This document shows, piece after piece, positions 46,370 to 55,231 of a stretch of 64,000 nt of DNA. Source of the stretch: Sphingobium scionense. GTDB taxonomy: Bacteria > Pseudomonadota > Alphaproteobacteria > Sphingomonadales > Sphingomonadaceae. The stretch lies in the NCBI RefSeq assembly GCF_014197035.1, contig NZ_JACIEU010000009.1, positions 173,877 to 237,876 of the forward strand, given 5' to 3'. The translations under genes and the position numbers were made by a program. The notes below the pieces were generated by a model that saw nothing but the letters and a program-made list of their open reading frames with translations, had not been told where the DNA came from and did not search any database. How positions within the stretch are numbered: position 1 is the stretch's first letter; each line of letters starts with the position of its first letter.

Positions 46370-49066
46370 ATGAAGTATCAGGGTCTGTTTTCATGCAGTG
46401 CGATTGCCATTGCACTGTCCTATTCCATGCCTGTTCTTGCGCAGGATGTTGCGCCCCAGGCGGCCGCAGCGGAAACGCCCGGCCAGACCATCATCGTCAC
46501 CGGCACGCGTCGTACCGACCGTACCGTCGCTGAATCGCCGACGCCGATCGATGTCTATTCCGGCGAGGAACTGCAGAAGCAGGGCGTCGCGGACATGAAT
46601 CAGGTGATCCAGAATCTGGTCCCGTCCTTCTCGGTAGCGCGCTATGCCATCGGTGATGGCTCCTCCTTCGTCCGGCCGCCGAACCTGCGCGGGCTGGCAC
46701 CCGACCAGACGCTGGTGATGGTGAACGGCAAGCGCATGCACCGTTCCGCGCTGGTCCAGATCGGCGCGAACGCCCAGTCCGCTGGCGCCCATTCGGCCGA
46801 CCTTGCGCAGATTCCGGCGATTGCGGTGCGCAGCGTCGAAGTGTTGCGCGACGGCGCTTCGGCCCAATATGGTTCCGACGCGATCGCGGGCGTCATCAAC
46901 ATGGCGCTGCGTGACGATACCGACGGCATTTCGGGCTATGCCCGCTATGGCCAATATTATCGGGGCGATGGCGAGGATTATCAGGTCGCGCTGAACGGCG
47001 GTTTCAAGCTGGGCGACAATGGCTTCATCAACATCAGCGGCGAATATGTGAACGCCGGCAAGACCAGCCGTGGCGTCACCCGGCCCGGCGCACTGGAACT
47101 GTCGCAGGAGCAACCGGATATCGGCGTGCCTGAGCTTGCACAGCGCTATGGCAATCCGAAGATGGAATCCTATCGCTTCTTCGTGAATGGCGGGTTCGAC
47201 CTGGGCGATAGCAGCAGCATCTATTATTTTGGCAATTACGGCCACAGTTTCCAGGAAGAAAGCTTCAACTATCGCCAGTCGGTCAATTCGGCCAATTTCG
47301 GCCTGAACGGCATCTTCAACGACTATTTCACCGACTTCGACAATACGACGCCTGGCATCCAGACCGGTGCGGCAGGCGGCAATGTCTATGCCCCCAATGG
47401 CTATGATCCAACGACGCGCGACTATACGCAGGTGTCGAACTGTTCCGATCCGCTGGTTCAGAACTGGAGCTGCGTCTATTCGGGCGGATTCACGCCGATC
47501 TTCTTTGGCAAGATCGACGATATTTCGGGCACCGTCGGCTACAAGGGCACGCTCGGCTTTGGCCTGAACTACGACCTGTCGGGCAGCTATGGCCAGTCTA
47601 CGCTGAAATATACGATGAACGGTACGATGAACCCGTCGCTGGGCATCACCTCGCCGACCGAATTCTACCTCGGCAAGCTGGAGCAGCGCGAAACGCTGTT
47701 CAATGCGGACTTCAGCTATCCCTGGGAAGTCGGGCTGGCGAGCCCGATCACGATCGCCTTTGGCGGGCAGTATTTCCGGGAATCCTATGAACTGGGTCTG
47801 GGCGACGCCGCGTCCTATGCGATCGGGCCCTATACCGGGAACCTGGTCTTCCATCAGGATGGCACGCCGGTGCTGAATGCGGACGGCAGCCAGCTTTCGG
47901 TCGCACTGCCGGTCGGCGCCAATGGCTTTCCCGGCTATGGTCCGGCGATCGCGGGCGAGAGCAGCCGCAATTCCAAGGGCCTCTATATCGACGTGGAAGG
48001 CGACATCACCGAAGCCTTCTCGCTGGGTTTTGCCGGCCGCTACGAGCATCTGTCCGATTTCGGCAATTCGACCACCGGCAAGGTGTCTGCCCGCTACGCC
48101 ATCGTGCCGGATGTGTTCGCGGTTCGCGGCACGTTGTCGACCGGCTTCCGTGCGCCGACGCCGGGCCAGACCAACACCAGCAGCATCGCGACCACCTTCA
48201 ATCCGGGCAATCCCAACGCGATCGAGTTCATGACGTTGCCGGTCGCAAGCCCGGTCGCGCAATATCTGGGGGCGGTGCCGCTCAGCCCGGAAGAATCCGT
48301 CAGCTTTTCGGGTGGCGCCGTGTTCACGCCGGCCCCCGGTGCGTCGCTGACGATCGACTATTACAACATCAAGGTGAAGGACCGTATCGGTACTACCGGC
48401 TCGCGGGTCATCACCGATGCGCAGCGTCCCGAATTGCAGGCGCTGGGTCTGGCCAACTATGCCACCGTCAACGAGGTGCAGTTCCTGACCAATGCCTTCG
48501 ATACCCGGACCCAGGGTGTCGACGTGGTCGGCAGCTATCGTTTCTCGACCGACAGCATGGGGACGTTCAACACCACGCTGGCCTTCAACTACAACAAGAC
48601 GAAGGTCATCCGCGTCGGGCTGGACCCCGATACCGGATCGCCGATCATCAGCGATACGCGCATCATGCAGTTGCAGAATACGCTGCCCAAGACGCGCGTG
48701 ATCCTGACCGAGAACTGGACCAGCGGTGCGCTGTCGGTGCTCGGCCGGGCAAACTGGTATGGCAAGTACAAGGTTTATGACGACGGCACCGGTGCGAACG
48801 GCGAAAGCTATGTCAATCAGAGCTTTGGCAGCGAGTTCGTGTTCGATCTGGAAGTCAGCTATCAGCTCAACGACAATTTCACGCTGAGTGCCGGCGCGCA
48901 GAACCTGTTCAGCAACTATCCCGACAAATATGACAATCGCGCCGGCGGGCTGGGGCCGGTCTATGCGTCGACGGGTGGTCGCTTCACCGGTGACATCTAT
49001 CCCGACGTATCGCCCTTCGGCTTCAACGGTGGCTTCTGGTATGCGAAGGTCGGATTCAAGTTCTGA
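46370..49066 (+). CDS. TonB-dependent outer-membrane receptor
   Basis: A 898-residue outer-membrane transporter paralogous to the receptor at 24585-27200. Signal peptide MKYQGLFSCSAIAIAL ... VLAQ (about 1-25), then the plug (GTRRTDRTVAESPTPIDVYS, LRGLAPDQTLVMVNGKRMH, QYGSDAIAGVINMAL), then the barrel ending FWYAKVGFKF. The chosen ATG at 46370 follows AGGGGG; the frame is open upstream to 46268. It stands alone with its own palindrome upstream. The ligand is unknown. Confidence 0.95.
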   Translation: MKYQGLFSCSAIAIALSYSMPVLAQDVAPQAAAAETPGQTIIVTGTRRTDRTVAESPTPIDVYSGEELQKQGVADMNQVIQNLVPSFSVARYAIGDGSSFVRPPNLRGLAPDQTLVMVNGKRMHRSALVQIGANAQSAGAHSADLAQIPAIAVRSVEVLRDGASAQYGSDAIAGVINMALRDDTDGISGYARYGQYYRGDGEDYQVALNGGFKLGDNGFINISGEYVNAGKTSRGVTRPGALELSQEQPDIGVPELAQRYGNPKMESYRFFVNGGFDLGDSSSIYYFGNYGHSFQEESFNYRQSVNSANFGLNGIFNDYFTDFDNTTPGIQTGAAGGNVYAPNGYDPTTRDYTQVSNCSDPLVQNWSCVYSGGFTPIFFGKIDDISGTVGYKGTLGFGLNYDLSGSYGQSTLKYTMNGTMNPSLGITSPTEFYLGKLEQRETLFNADFSYPWEVGLASPITIAFGGQYFRESYELGLGDAASYAIGPYTGNLVFHQDGTPVLNADGSQLSVALPVGANGFPGYGPAIAGESSRNSKGLYIDVEGDITEAFSLGFAGRYEHLSDFGNSTTGKVSARYAIVPDVFAVRGTLSTGFRAPTPGQTNTSSIATTFNPGNPNAIEFMTLPVASPVAQYLGAVPLSPEESVSFSGGAVFTPAPGASLTIDYYNIKVKDRIGTTGSRVITDAQRPELQALGLANYATVNEVQFLTNAFDTRTQGVDVVGSYRFSTDSMGTFNTTLAFNYNKTKVIRVGLDPDTGSPIISDTRIMQLQNTLPKTRVILTENWTSGALSVLGRANWYGKYKVYDDGTGANGESYVNQSFGSEFVFDLEVSYQLNDNFTLSAGAQNLFSNYPDKYDNRAGGLGPVYASTGGRFTGDIYPDVSPFGFNGGFWYAKVGFKF

Positions 49067-49087
49067 TCCCGCATCATCATGATCCGA

Positions 49088-49117
49088 TCGGCCGGTCCCT
49101 TGCGGGGCCGGCCGATT
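49088..49117 (+). terminator. Hairpin after the TonB receptor gene
   Basis: A long GC-rich stem, ATCGGCCGG-CCC with its complement ending in CCGGCCGAT, with loop TTGCG, followed by only a short TTCGTT. Probable terminator. Confidence 0.6.
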
Positions 49118-49134
49118 TCGTTGCAGGAGGGATC

Positions 49135-49650
49135 ATGTCCTTGACCAACCGCCTGGCGACCGCCGCCGACGAACCCGCTTTGTCCGCCCTGATGACGCTG
49201 GCCATCGAACAACTGCAATCGGCCTATCTGACCGCGGCGCAGGTACGGGCCAGCCATGGCTTCATGGGGCTGGACCGGCGGCTGATCGGTGACCGGACCT
49301 ATTTCGTGGTGGAGGCGGACGGCGCGATCGCCGGATGCGGCGGATGGAGCCGCCGGGCGACCGCCTATGGTGGTGATCACACGGCGGGCCGCGATGACCG
49401 CATGCTTGATCCCGCGAACGAGGCGGCGAAGGTGCGGGCGATGTACACCCATCCCGATCATGTCCGCAAAGGGGTCGGCACGACCATCCTGGCGCTGTGC
49501 GAGGCCGCTGCCCGGCAGGAGGGCTTTGCCGCGCTGGAATTGTCGGCGACGATGGCCGGCGTGCCGCTCTATCGCAGCTTCGGCTTCGTCGATGTCCGCC
49601 CGTTCGAGGATAGCGGCGTGCCGATGATCCTGATGCGCAAGTCGATCTGA
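49135..49650 (+). CDS. GNAT-family N-acetyltransferase
   Basis: A 171-residue acetyltransferase. The acetyl-CoA site shows as VRAMYTHPDHVRKGVGTTIL (motif A with RKGVGT, about 101-120), preceded by the central strand AGCGGW and followed by LELSATMAGVPLYRSFGF. AGGAGGG precedes the ATG. The substrate is unknown. Its end is one base from the convergent MFS gene. Confidence 0.9.
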   Translation: MSLTNRLATAADEPALSALMTLAIEQLQSAYLTAAQVRASHGFMGLDRRLIGDRTYFVVEADGAIAGCGGWSRRATAYGGDHTAGRDDRMLDPANEAAKVRAMYTHPDHVRKGVGTTILALCEAAARQEGFAALELSATMAGVPLYRSFGFVDVRPFEDSGVPMILMRKSI

Positions 49651-49651
49651 C

Positions 49652-50923
49652 CTAGCTGCGGCTGGTCCACCACAGGCCGGCGAGGCTGATGAGCGCGGCT
49701 GCCGACATGTAGAGGCCGACCCATGCCACGCCCTGCGCGCCGATCAGCCAGGTGGCGACGATCGGCGCCAGCGCGCCGCCCAGGATGCCGCCCAGGTTGA
49801 ATGCGAAGGACGCCCCGGTATAGCGCAACTGGATCGGGAAGAGGGCCGGCAGATAGGCGCCGAGCGGGCCGTAGATGAAGCCCATCACGAACAGAGCGAG
49901 GCTGAGCGCGACGAAGATTGGCAGCAGCGCGGCGGTGCCGATCAGCGGACCGAAGACGATGCCCATGACCAGCGTGCCGGCACAACCCCAGGCGAGGACG
50001 CGGGTAGGGCTGCTCTTGTCCGACCACCAGCCGGCGATCACGATGCTGAGCGCCATGAACATGATGGCGCCAAGCTGGATCGCGAGGAAGATTTCCCGGT
50101 CGATCTTGAGCGCGGTGGTGCCATAGCCGAGCGCAAAGGCGGTCGCGATATAATAGACGGCGAAGCAGGCGGCGCAGGCGAAGGTGCCGGCGATGGCCGC
50201 GCCCAGATGGGTCGATAGCAGGGTGGCAAGCGGCACGGCGGGCGGCGGTGCTTCCTGTTGTGCGGCGGCAAATTCGGGCGTCTCGGTGAGCTTGAGGCGC
50301 ACCCAGAGGCCGAGGATCACGAGGACCGAACTGCCCAGGAACGGCAGGCGCCAGCCCCAGGCAAAGAATTCCGCGTCGGTCAGAAAGGCGCCGAGCAGCA
50401 GGAACAGGCCGTTGGCGGCGATGAAGCCGACCGGGGCGCCCAGTTGCGGGAACATGCCGAAGCGCGCGCGCCAGCCTTCGGGCGCATTCTCGACCGCCAG
50501 CAGCGCCGCACCGCCCCATTCGCCGCCCAGGCCAAAGCCCTGGCCGAAGCGCAACACGCACAGGATCAGCGGTGCCCAGAAGCCGATCATCAGATAGGTC
50601 GGCAGGAAGCCGATCAGCAATGTGCAGCCGCCCATCAGCATCAGCGAGGTGACCAATGTCGCCTTGCGCCCGATCCGGTCGCCATAATGGCCGAAGACGG
50701 CGGCGCCCAGGGGACGGGCGAGGAAGGCGAGGGCGAGGCTGCCATAGGAGGCCATCAACTGCGCCGAGGGCGAGGAAGAGGGGAAGAAGAGCGAGGGGAA
50801 GATCAGGCTGGCGGCGGTGGCGTAAATGTAGAAGTCGTAAAATTCGACCGCCGTGCCGATGAGGCTGGCCGCCAGCACCCGCTTGTGCAGCCACATTGCG
50901 CCCATGCCGCTCGTCTGTGTCAC
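49652..50923 (-). CDS. MHS-type MFS transporter
   Basis: A 423-residue 12-helix proton symporter of the metabolite:H+ symporter family (ProP/ShiA/KgtP type). It has SLIGTAVEFYDFYIYATAASL and the loop motif GHYGDRIGRKATL, with a second-half motif less well kept. Likely substrates are organic acids or osmolytes, which the sequence does not decide. REP-like repeats lie upstream. Confidence 0.9.
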   Translation of the reverse strand: MTQTSGMGAMWLHKRVLAASLIGTAVEFYDFYIYATAASLIFPSLFFPSSSPSAQLMASYGSLALAFLARPLGAAVFGHYGDRIGRKATLVTSLMLMGGCTLLIGFLPTYLMIGFWAPLILCVLRFGQGFGLGGEWGGAALLAVENAPEGWRARFGMFPQLGAPVGFIAANGLFLLLGAFLTDAEFFAWGWRLPFLGSSVLVILGLWVRLKLTETPEFAAAQQEAPPPAVPLATLLSTHLGAAIAGTFACAACFAVYYIATAFALGYGTTALKIDREIFLAIQLGAIMFMALSIVIAGWWSDKSSPTRVLAWGCAGTLVMGIVFGPLIGTAALLPIFVALSLALFVMGFIYGPLGAYLPALFPIQLRYTGASFAFNLGGILGGALAPIVATWLIGAQGVAWVGLYMSAAALISLAGLWWTSRS

Positions 50924-50942
50924 GTCTTCTCGCCCCTTTTGA

Positions 50943-51024
50943 CGTCATGCCAGCGGAGGCTGGCATCGCTCTTCTTCCATATGTCTGAAGAAAAATGAGA
51001 TCCCAGCCTTCGCTGGGATGACGA
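50943..51024. repeat. Second pair of REP-like hairpins
   Basis: Two hairpins, 50943-50969 (CCAGC/GCTGG stem) and 50998-51024, with the second identical over 27 bases to 955-981. It ends directly against the stop codon of the methyltransferase gene at 51025 and so lies in its 3' untranslated part. Confidence 0.8.
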
Positions 51025-51825
51025 TTATGATGTCTTTCGTTTCTGGTTCAGCAGCTCATAGGCCATGACCGCCGTCGCGACCGCGGCGTTGAGGCTGTCG
51101 GCCTTGCCCAGCATCGGCATCTTCACCAGCTGGTCGCATTCGGCCTCATAGCTTTCGGGCAGGCCCTGGGCCTCATTGCCGACCAGCAGGAAGCTGGGGC
51201 TCTGATAACTTGGTTCCTGATAATCCTGGGTCGCTTTCAGGCTGGTGCCGATCAGCTCGCCCGGCCCCTGGCGCAGCCAGTGCATGAATTCGCCCCAGCG
51301 TGCCTGGGTGATCGACTGGGTGAACAGGGCGCCCATGCTGGCGCGCACCGATTCCACCGAGAAGGGGTCGACGCAATCATCGATCAGGATGAGGCCGCCG
51401 GCGCCCACCGCGTCGCCGGTGCGCAGGATAGTGCCGAGATTGCCGGGGTCGCGTAGCGACTGGGCGACGATCCAGATGTCGGCCGTGCCGCGATCGAGCT
51501 TCTCCAGCGGGGTCAGCCGATCGCGATAGACGCCGACCACGGCCTGAGCATTGTCCTTGCCGCTGATCTTGGAGAGGATGTCGGGCGTGGTTTCGATCAC
51601 GTCGCCGCCGTCCGCCTCGATCGCGTCGATCAGGTCGAGCGCGAGCGGGTGGGTGGAGCCGGCATGGAAGAGCATTTCGGGCAGCACGCCTTCCTCGCGT
51701 GCTTCGGTCAGGATGCGCAGCCCTTCGGCAAGGAACAGCCCTTCGGCCTTGCGATATTTCTTTTCCCGCAGCGAGCGCACGCGCTTGACCAGCGGATTGG
51801 AAAAACCGGTGATTTCGCGTGCCAC
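51025..51825 (-). CDS. SpoU-family RNA 2'-O-methyltransferase
   Basis: A 266-residue TrmH/RlmB-like enzyme that methylates ribose in rRNA or tRNA. The N-terminal substrate-binding part (NPLVKRVRSLREKKYR) precedes the SPOUT knot with AQSLRDPGNLGTILRTGDAV, FLLVGNEAQGLP and LGKADSLNAAVATAVMAYEL. The exact RNA target is unknown. Confidence 0.92.
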   Translation of the reverse strand: MAREITGFSNPLVKRVRSLREKKYRKAEGLFLAEGLRILTEAREEGVLPEMLFHAGSTHPLALDLIDAIEADGGDVIETTPDILSKISGKDNAQAVVGVYRDRLTPLEKLDRGTADIWIVAQSLRDPGNLGTILRTGDAVGAGGLILIDDCVDPFSVESVRASMGALFTQSITQARWGEFMHWLRQGPGELIGTSLKATQDYQEPSYQSPSFLLVGNEAQGLPESYEAECDQLVKMPMLGKADSLNAAVATAVMAYELLNQKRKTS

Positions 51826-51913
51826 GTTCTGCGTCCTGCCTGCTGGTCCGCGACCAGTGCGGACGAAGCGGCCTCTCTATCGACGGAATCGGGAAAAGGA
51901 CAGTCCTTCGCTG

Positions 51914-52909
51914 TCAGTCGGGCTGCGCGGCGTCCGATTTCGCGATGGCGACGCGATTGCGGCCGCCATGCTTGGCGGCATAGAGGGCGATATCGGCCGC
52001 TGCGAGCCAGGCGTCACTGCTGATCCGGTCGGGGCCGATCTCGGCAATGCCGAAGCTGGCGGTGACGCGCAGCGGCGGCATATGAGCAATTTCCAGCGCG
52101 GCGATGGCATCGCAGAAACGCTGGGCAGCGGCACCGGCCTGCGACGCGTTGCTTTCGGGAAGCAACACGCCGAATTCCTCGCCGCCAAGACGGCCGAGAA
52201 TATCGTTTGGGCGCTTGGTCCGGTCGCAACAGGCCGCGACTTCGCGGATCACGACATCGCCGGCGGGGTGGCCGTGGGTGTCGTTGACCCGCTTGAAATG
52301 GTCGATGTCGAACAGCAGCAGGCTGGCCGGGCGCTGGTAGCGCCGGAACAGGCCGATATGCTTGTCCATCTCCGCGACGAAGGCACGGCGGGTGAGGGCA
52401 CCGCTCAGATGATCGCGCTCGGCGATGCGGCGCAGTTCCAGTTGTTCGACCACCAGCGCGCCGAGATTTTCGAGGATGGCGATCTGGCCGGGATCAAATT
52501 CGCGCGGCACGGTGTCGATCGCGCAGAGGGTGCCGACATTATAGCCGTCGGGCGTCGCCAGCGGGACGCCGGCATAGCTGCGGATATTGGGATCGCCGGT
52601 GACCAGCGGATTGCTGCTGAAACGGGCATCCGAGCAGGCATCGGGGACGACCAGCGGGACACGGTCGCGGATGGTGTGGTTGCAGAAGGCGAGATCTCGC
52701 GGGGTTTCGGTCGTGTCGATGCCGGTACGCGACTTGAACCATTGGCGATCGCTGTCGATCAGTGCCACCACCGACATCGGCACGCCCAGAATCGACCGGA
52801 CAAGCTGGGTGATGCGGTCAAAGGCGGGCTCAGCCGGTGTATCGAGGATTTCATAGCGCCCAAGTGCGGCCAGACGGGCGGCTTCGTCGTTCAATTTTGT
52901 GTCGAGCAT
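51914..52909 (-). CDS. GAF-GGDEF diguanylate cyclase
   Basis: Makes cyclic-di-GMP in the cytoplasm. The 331-residue protein has an N-terminal GAF sensor domain (about 20-160, with FCNHTIRDRVPLVVPDA and YAGVPLATPDGYNVGTLC) and a GGDEF domain with the intact active site GGEEF (242-246). RPND (233-236), exactly five residues before it, is the inhibitory I-site. No EAL domain is present. The GAF ligand is unknown. Confidence 0.93.
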   Translation of the reverse strand: MLDTKLNDEAARLAALGRYEILDTPAEPAFDRITQLVRSILGVPMSVVALIDSDRQWFKSRTGIDTTETPRDLAFCNHTIRDRVPLVVPDACSDARFSSNPLVTGDPNIRSYAGVPLATPDGYNVGTLCAIDTVPREFDPGQIAILENLGALVVEQLELRRIAERDHLSGALTRRAFVAEMDKHIGLFRRYQRPASLLLFDIDHFKRVNDTHGHPAGDVVIREVAACCDRTKRPNDILGRLGGEEFGVLLPESNASQAGAAAQRFCDAIAALEIAHMPPLRVTASFGIAEIGPDRISSDAWLAAADIALYAAKHGGRNRVAIAKSDAAQPD

Positions 52910-53048
52910 GGCGCCTATCCACTTGAACCAGTGGCGAATGCTGCCTCCCGATCAGCGCTCGCCCAGTGCTGCAAGATGGAACGCCAGATCGGAGACGTCA
53001 ATGTTAGGATGGTTGCCCGTCGCGGCAACCGGCCCCCTGGTCGCGCGT

Positions 53049-53321
53049 CTATTCCTCGCCGAACTTGTCTTCGACCAGGGTAACGAGCTGGTGCAGGCTG
53101 TCATGCGCGTCGGGACCGGCGGCGCTGATGGTGATGCTGTCGCCCATGGCGGCGCCGAGCATCATCAGGCCCATGATCGACGTGCCGGTGACTTCGCTGC
53201 CATCCTTGCTGACGGTGATCTGGGCGGGCAGGCCGCTGGCCAGGGTCACGAATTTCGCGCTGGCACGGGCGTGGAGGCCGCGCTTGTTGCTGATCCTGAC
53301 TTCCCGGCTGATATCATTCAT
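53049..53321 (-). CDS. ptsH: HPr-family phosphocarrier protein
   Basis: A 90-residue HPr that carries a phosphate at His17 (RGLHARAS) between EI and EIIA. Ser48 (GTSIMGLMM) matches the serine phosphorylated by HprK, whose gene lies close by. Its start overlaps the end of the EIIA gene by four bases. No sugar-specific EIIBC is present, so this is a regulatory phosphotransfer chain. Confidence 0.94.
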   Translation of the reverse strand: MNDISREVRISNKRGLHARASAKFVTLASGLPAQITVSKDGSEVTGTSIMGLMMLGAAMGDSITISAAGPDAHDSLHQLVTLVEDKFGEE

Positions 53322-53722
53322 GAGGTGCTGCCCAGCAATTCCGATGCGACGCTGATATATTTCTGGCCTGCTTCGCGGGCGGCGGCGACGGCGGCGCGCA
53401 CGTCCATCACCTTGCGGGCGCTTTCCAGGCGGATGAGCATGGGCAGGTTGATGCCCGCGATCACCTCGATCTCGCCTGCCTTGAGCAGCGAGATGGCGAG
53501 GTTGGAGGGGGTGCCGCCAAACAGGTCGGTCAGCAGGATGACGCCGGCGCCGTCGTTGACGCGTGCGACCGCCGCCGCGATGTCCGCGCGGCGCAGTTCC
53601 ATGTCATCCTCCGGCCCGATGCAGATCGTTTCGATCTGCTGTTGCGGTCCCACGACATGTTCCATGGCCACGACGAATTCCGTCGCAAGCGACCCATGGG
53701 TGACGAGTACGAGTCCGATCAT
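53318..53722 (-). CDS. PTS EIIA component, mannose family
   Basis: A 134-residue EIIA(Man) domain with the phosphorylated His9 in VLVTHGSLA and the LLTDLFGGTPSN segment. In alphaproteobacteria this EIIA, HPr and HprK form a regulatory relay without transport. The start at 53722 gives MIGLVLVTHG; the open frame further upstream overlaps rapZ. Confidence 0.94.
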   Translation of the reverse strand: MIGLVLVTHGSLATEFVVAMEHVVGPQQQIETICIGPEDDMELRRADIAAAVARVNDGAGVILLTDLFGGTPSNLAISLLKAGEIEVIAGINLPMLIRLESARKVMDVRAAVAAAREAGQKYISVASELLGSTS

Positions 53723-53744
53723 CTGCTTCCGCGGCCCACCTTTG

Positions 53745-54683
53745 TCATGATATTGCTTTCGGGCCTCCCGGTCTGCGCTTCTCCAGACTATCCTGGGGCG
53801 CTGATTCCATATTGCGGTGCGAGACGGTGGGCGAAAAGCCCGCATCTTGCAAGTATCTAGCGACATGTTCGGCGACATGGACCGAGCGATGGCGCCCGCC
53901 GGTGCAGCCAAAAGCCACGGTAATATAGGTTTTGCCCGCTTCAGCGTAGCGCGGCAGCAAGGTCGTCAGCAGATCCTGGATCTTGCCCAGGGCCTCCTCA
54001 TAGGCAGGATCGGCCTGGATATAGGCGGCGACGTCGGCGTCGAGGCCGGTCTTGGGACGCAAATCCTCGTCCCAGAAAGGGTTACGCAGGAAGCGCATGT
54101 CGAACATCAGGTCGACATTGCGCGGCACGCCGCGCGAATAGCCGAAGGACAGCAGGGTCAGCACCGGATCGGACAGGCGTTCGCGGGAAAAGCGCACGCG
54201 CATTTCCTGCTGCAGTGCATTGCTGGTCAGGCTGGTCGTGTCGATCAGCTGTGTGGCCCAGCGGCGGAGCGGTTCGGTCAGTTCGCGTTCGCGGGCGATG
54301 CCGTCGGCGGCCGGGCGATCCTGCGCCAGCGGGTGGCGACGGCGGGTTTCGGCATAGCGCCGCTCCAGTTCCGTGCCCGAACATTCCAGAAACAGGGTTT
54401 CGACATCATGGCCGTGCCGTTCGCGCAGCGCCTTGATCCGCTGGACGATGGCATTGGCGTCGAAGCCGCGGGTGCGGGCGTCGATACCCAGCGCCAGTGG
54501 CCGGTCATCCTCCCCGCCATGGCCGGCGGGCAGGGGGGTGTCGAGCAGGCGATCGAGCAGCACCAGCGGCAGATTGTCCACCACTTCCCAGCCCATATCC
54601 TCCAGCGTCTTGAGCGCCGTGGTCTTGCCGGCGCCCGACAGGCCCGAGACGAGCAGGATGGTCTTGGGCGTGGTGGTTGTCAT
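53745..54683 (-). CDS. rapZ: RNase adapter protein RapZ
   Basis: Nucleotide-binding protein of 312 residues with Walker A GLSGAGKT (14-21), LLVSG and the C-terminal FGCTGGRHRSVHVAE. In E. coli RapZ guides RNase E to the sRNA GlmZ; in alphaproteobacteria the target is not known. The last residues (about 295-312) form a diverged Pro/Gly tail. It overlaps hprK by four bases. Confidence 0.95.
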   Translation of the reverse strand: MTTTTPKTILLVSGLSGAGKTTALKTLEDMGWEVVDNLPLVLLDRLLDTPLPAGHGGEDDRPLALGIDARTRGFDANAIVQRIKALRERHGHDVETLFLECSGTELERRYAETRRRHPLAQDRPAADGIARERELTEPLRRWATQLIDTTSLTSNALQQEMRVRFSRERLSDPVLTLLSFGYSRGVPRNVDLMFDMRFLRNPFWDEDLRPKTGLDADVAAYIQADPAYEEALGKIQDLLTTLLPRYAEAGKTYITVAFGCTGGRHRSVHVAEHVARYLQDAGFSPTVSHRNMESAPQDSLEKRRPGGPKAIS

Positions 54684-55114
54684 GTCTTGCCCAATGCCTT
54701 GAGTGCCAGTTCGACCTTGATCGGCGCTGACGCCTCATGCGCGACGACGGCGACCAGCGGAATTTCGACACCGGCGATGGTGCGGGTGGCGGCGTGCATC
54801 GGCATGCGTTCGACCGTTTCGGTCAGATCGACGATCAGGGCGACCGGCGAATCGCCGACATGGGGGACGGGCACGATGCCGATGCCGCGCACTTCCATCT
54901 GGCCGCTGATGGTTTCGGGGGCGGTGGCGATCAGCCGGCCGTCGACCCGCTTGAGCAATGTGTAATCGTCGGAAACCAGCGTCGCGCCGCGGTCGATCAG
55001 GCGCAGCGCAAGGTCGGACTTGCCCATGCCGCTGGCGCCATAGAGCAGCACCGATCGGCCGTCGATCGCCACGGTCGTTGCGTGAAGCGTCTCTGATGAA
55101 AGTGCCCGCACCAT
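54680..55114 (-). CDS. hprK: HPr kinase/phosphorylase, short alphaproteobacterial form
   Basis: Phosphorylates HPr on the regulatory serine. The 144-residue protein is only the catalytic half, with Walker A GASGMGKS (26-33), SDDYTLL and the capping EVRGIGIVPVPH; the N-terminal domain of firmicute HprK is missing, as is normal in alphaproteobacteria. The start at 55114 gives MVRALSSETLHATTVAIDG. Confidence 0.93.
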   Translation of the reverse strand: MVRALSSETLHATTVAIDGRSVLLYGASGMGKSDLALRLIDRGATLVSDDYTLLKRVDGRLIATAPETISGQMEVRGIGIVPVPHVGDSPVALIVDLTETVERMPMHAATRTIAGVEIPLVAVVAHEASAPIKVELALKALGKT

Positions 55115-55231
55115 GTTCCCCTGCCTTCCTGCTTCTAGCCCCAGTTCGCCGCGTTGGAAATCGAATTGCGTCGATTCACGCGGCATCGCGGGCTGGCATT
55201 GTGGTGCGGAGGAATGAACAGCTTATTGCTT

